Below are positions 7,654-7,927 of a DNA stretch of 7,927 nt, in pieces. The DNA is taken from assembly GCA_934654515.1 (NCBI GenBank), contig CAKUGA010000054.1:1-7927 (forward strand), in the 5' to 3' direction. The notes beneath the pieces are model-generated. The model did not search any database and was not told the origin of the DNA. It saw only the letters and a list, made by a program, of their open reading frames with translations. This stretch comes from an uncultured Collinsella sp. GTDB lineage: Bacteria > Actinomycetota > Coriobacteriia > Coriobacteriales > Coriobacteriaceae. Both the position numbers and the translations under genes were made by a program. Numbering within the stretch: the stretch's first letter is position 1; every line of letters begins with the position of its first letter.

Positions 7654-7927
7654 TCGCCATCCTCCATAACGTAGCCCTCTCCAATCCGATTGCGAATCGG
7701 GTCGTATCCCAAAGCGCTGCGCAACTTTTTTCGGAGCGACGAGATGTGAACGCGGGTTGCGTTGCTAAAGCTGTTCACGGTGCTATCCCAGACGTGTTCG
7801 ATAAGCTCCTCTTGGCTTACCGGCCGCCCCTGATTAAGCATCAGGTATTCCAGGATTCCCGTTTCCTTGCGTGTAAGAGATAGAGCCTCACTGTCCACGG
7901 AGGCGATGCGCGCCTTGGTGTCAAAGC
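7650..7927 (-). CDS. OmpR/PhoB-type response regulator, C-terminal part
   Basis: The gene enters from the right edge; 91 codons and the stop are visible, and the receiver domain lies outside. The visible part is a complete winged helix-turn-helix: S-L-T-R-K-E-T-G-I-L-E-Y-L, then Q-E-E-L-I-E-H-V-W, then the recognition helix N-A-T-R-V-H-I-S-S-L-R-K-K-L, and the wing I-R-N-R-I-G-E-G-Y-V-M. This matches the PhoB-type DNA-binding domain. The GTG at 7896-7898 is an internal codon, not the start, because the frame continues upstream with F-D-T-K-A-R-I-A-S, the expected first strand of the domain. Its stop (7650-7652) overlaps the kinase ATG. It presumably takes phosphate from that kinase and binds direct repeats at target promoters, often including its own (family knowledge). 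Confidence 0.95.
   Translation of the reverse strand, partial: FDTKARIASVDSEALSLTRKETGILEYLMLNQGRPVSQEELIEHVWDSTVNSFSNATRVHISSLRKKLRSALGYDPIRNRIGEGYVMEDGE

Noticed and set aside
7650..7898. Small separate gene starting at the GTG at 7898
   Set aside because: The frame continues upstream to the window edge with residues that complete the first strand of the winged-helix domain. This is the tail of a longer response regulator.

Overview
The window looks like a high-GC, Gram-positive chromosome, most likely from the class Coriobacteriia (a Collinsella-like gut actinobacterium). This is an inference from GC-rich codon use, a large Tat-signal exoprotein, a LuxR regulator with a helical-repeat N-terminus, and gene style; no marker gene proves it. 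Every base is ordinary coding or short intergenic DNA. I see no RNA genes, insertion sequences, CRISPR arrays or prophage genes.

Region 1 (1-3988, minus strand) is one uninterrupted reading frame of 1329 codons that runs off the left edge, so its C-terminus is not visible. It starts with a twin-arginine signal peptide. It then appears to contain a small beta-sandwich domain, a hydrophobic beta-rich central region, a probable beta-propeller and a CARDB/Ig-like domain. It is a very large exported, probably surface, protein of unknown function. The many shorter frames on both strands here are shadows of it.

Region 2 (4145-5149, minus strand) is a 334-residue regulator with an alpha-helical repeat N-terminus and a C-terminal LuxR-type helix-turn-helix. 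It lies 156 bp upstream of the exoprotein gene on the same strand, so it may control or be co-transcribed with it.

Region 3 (5448-6428, plus strand) is a free-standing ATP-pyrophosphatase subunit of GMP synthase. The glutamine amidotransferase domain is absent: an in-frame stop lies 19 codons upstream of the start. A promoter with a TATAAT -10 box and several inverted repeats precede it, and a strong rho-independent terminator follows it.

Region 4 (6502-7927, minus strand, converging on guaA) is a two-component system. The OmpR-type response regulator runs off the right edge, and its stop overlaps the start of the sensor histidine kinase (ATGA), which indicates translational coupling.

Functionally these are unrelated neighbourhoods: purine biosynthesis flanked by an envelope-sensing two-component pair and by a regulator/exported-protein pair. 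The least understood element is the giant Tat-signal protein.
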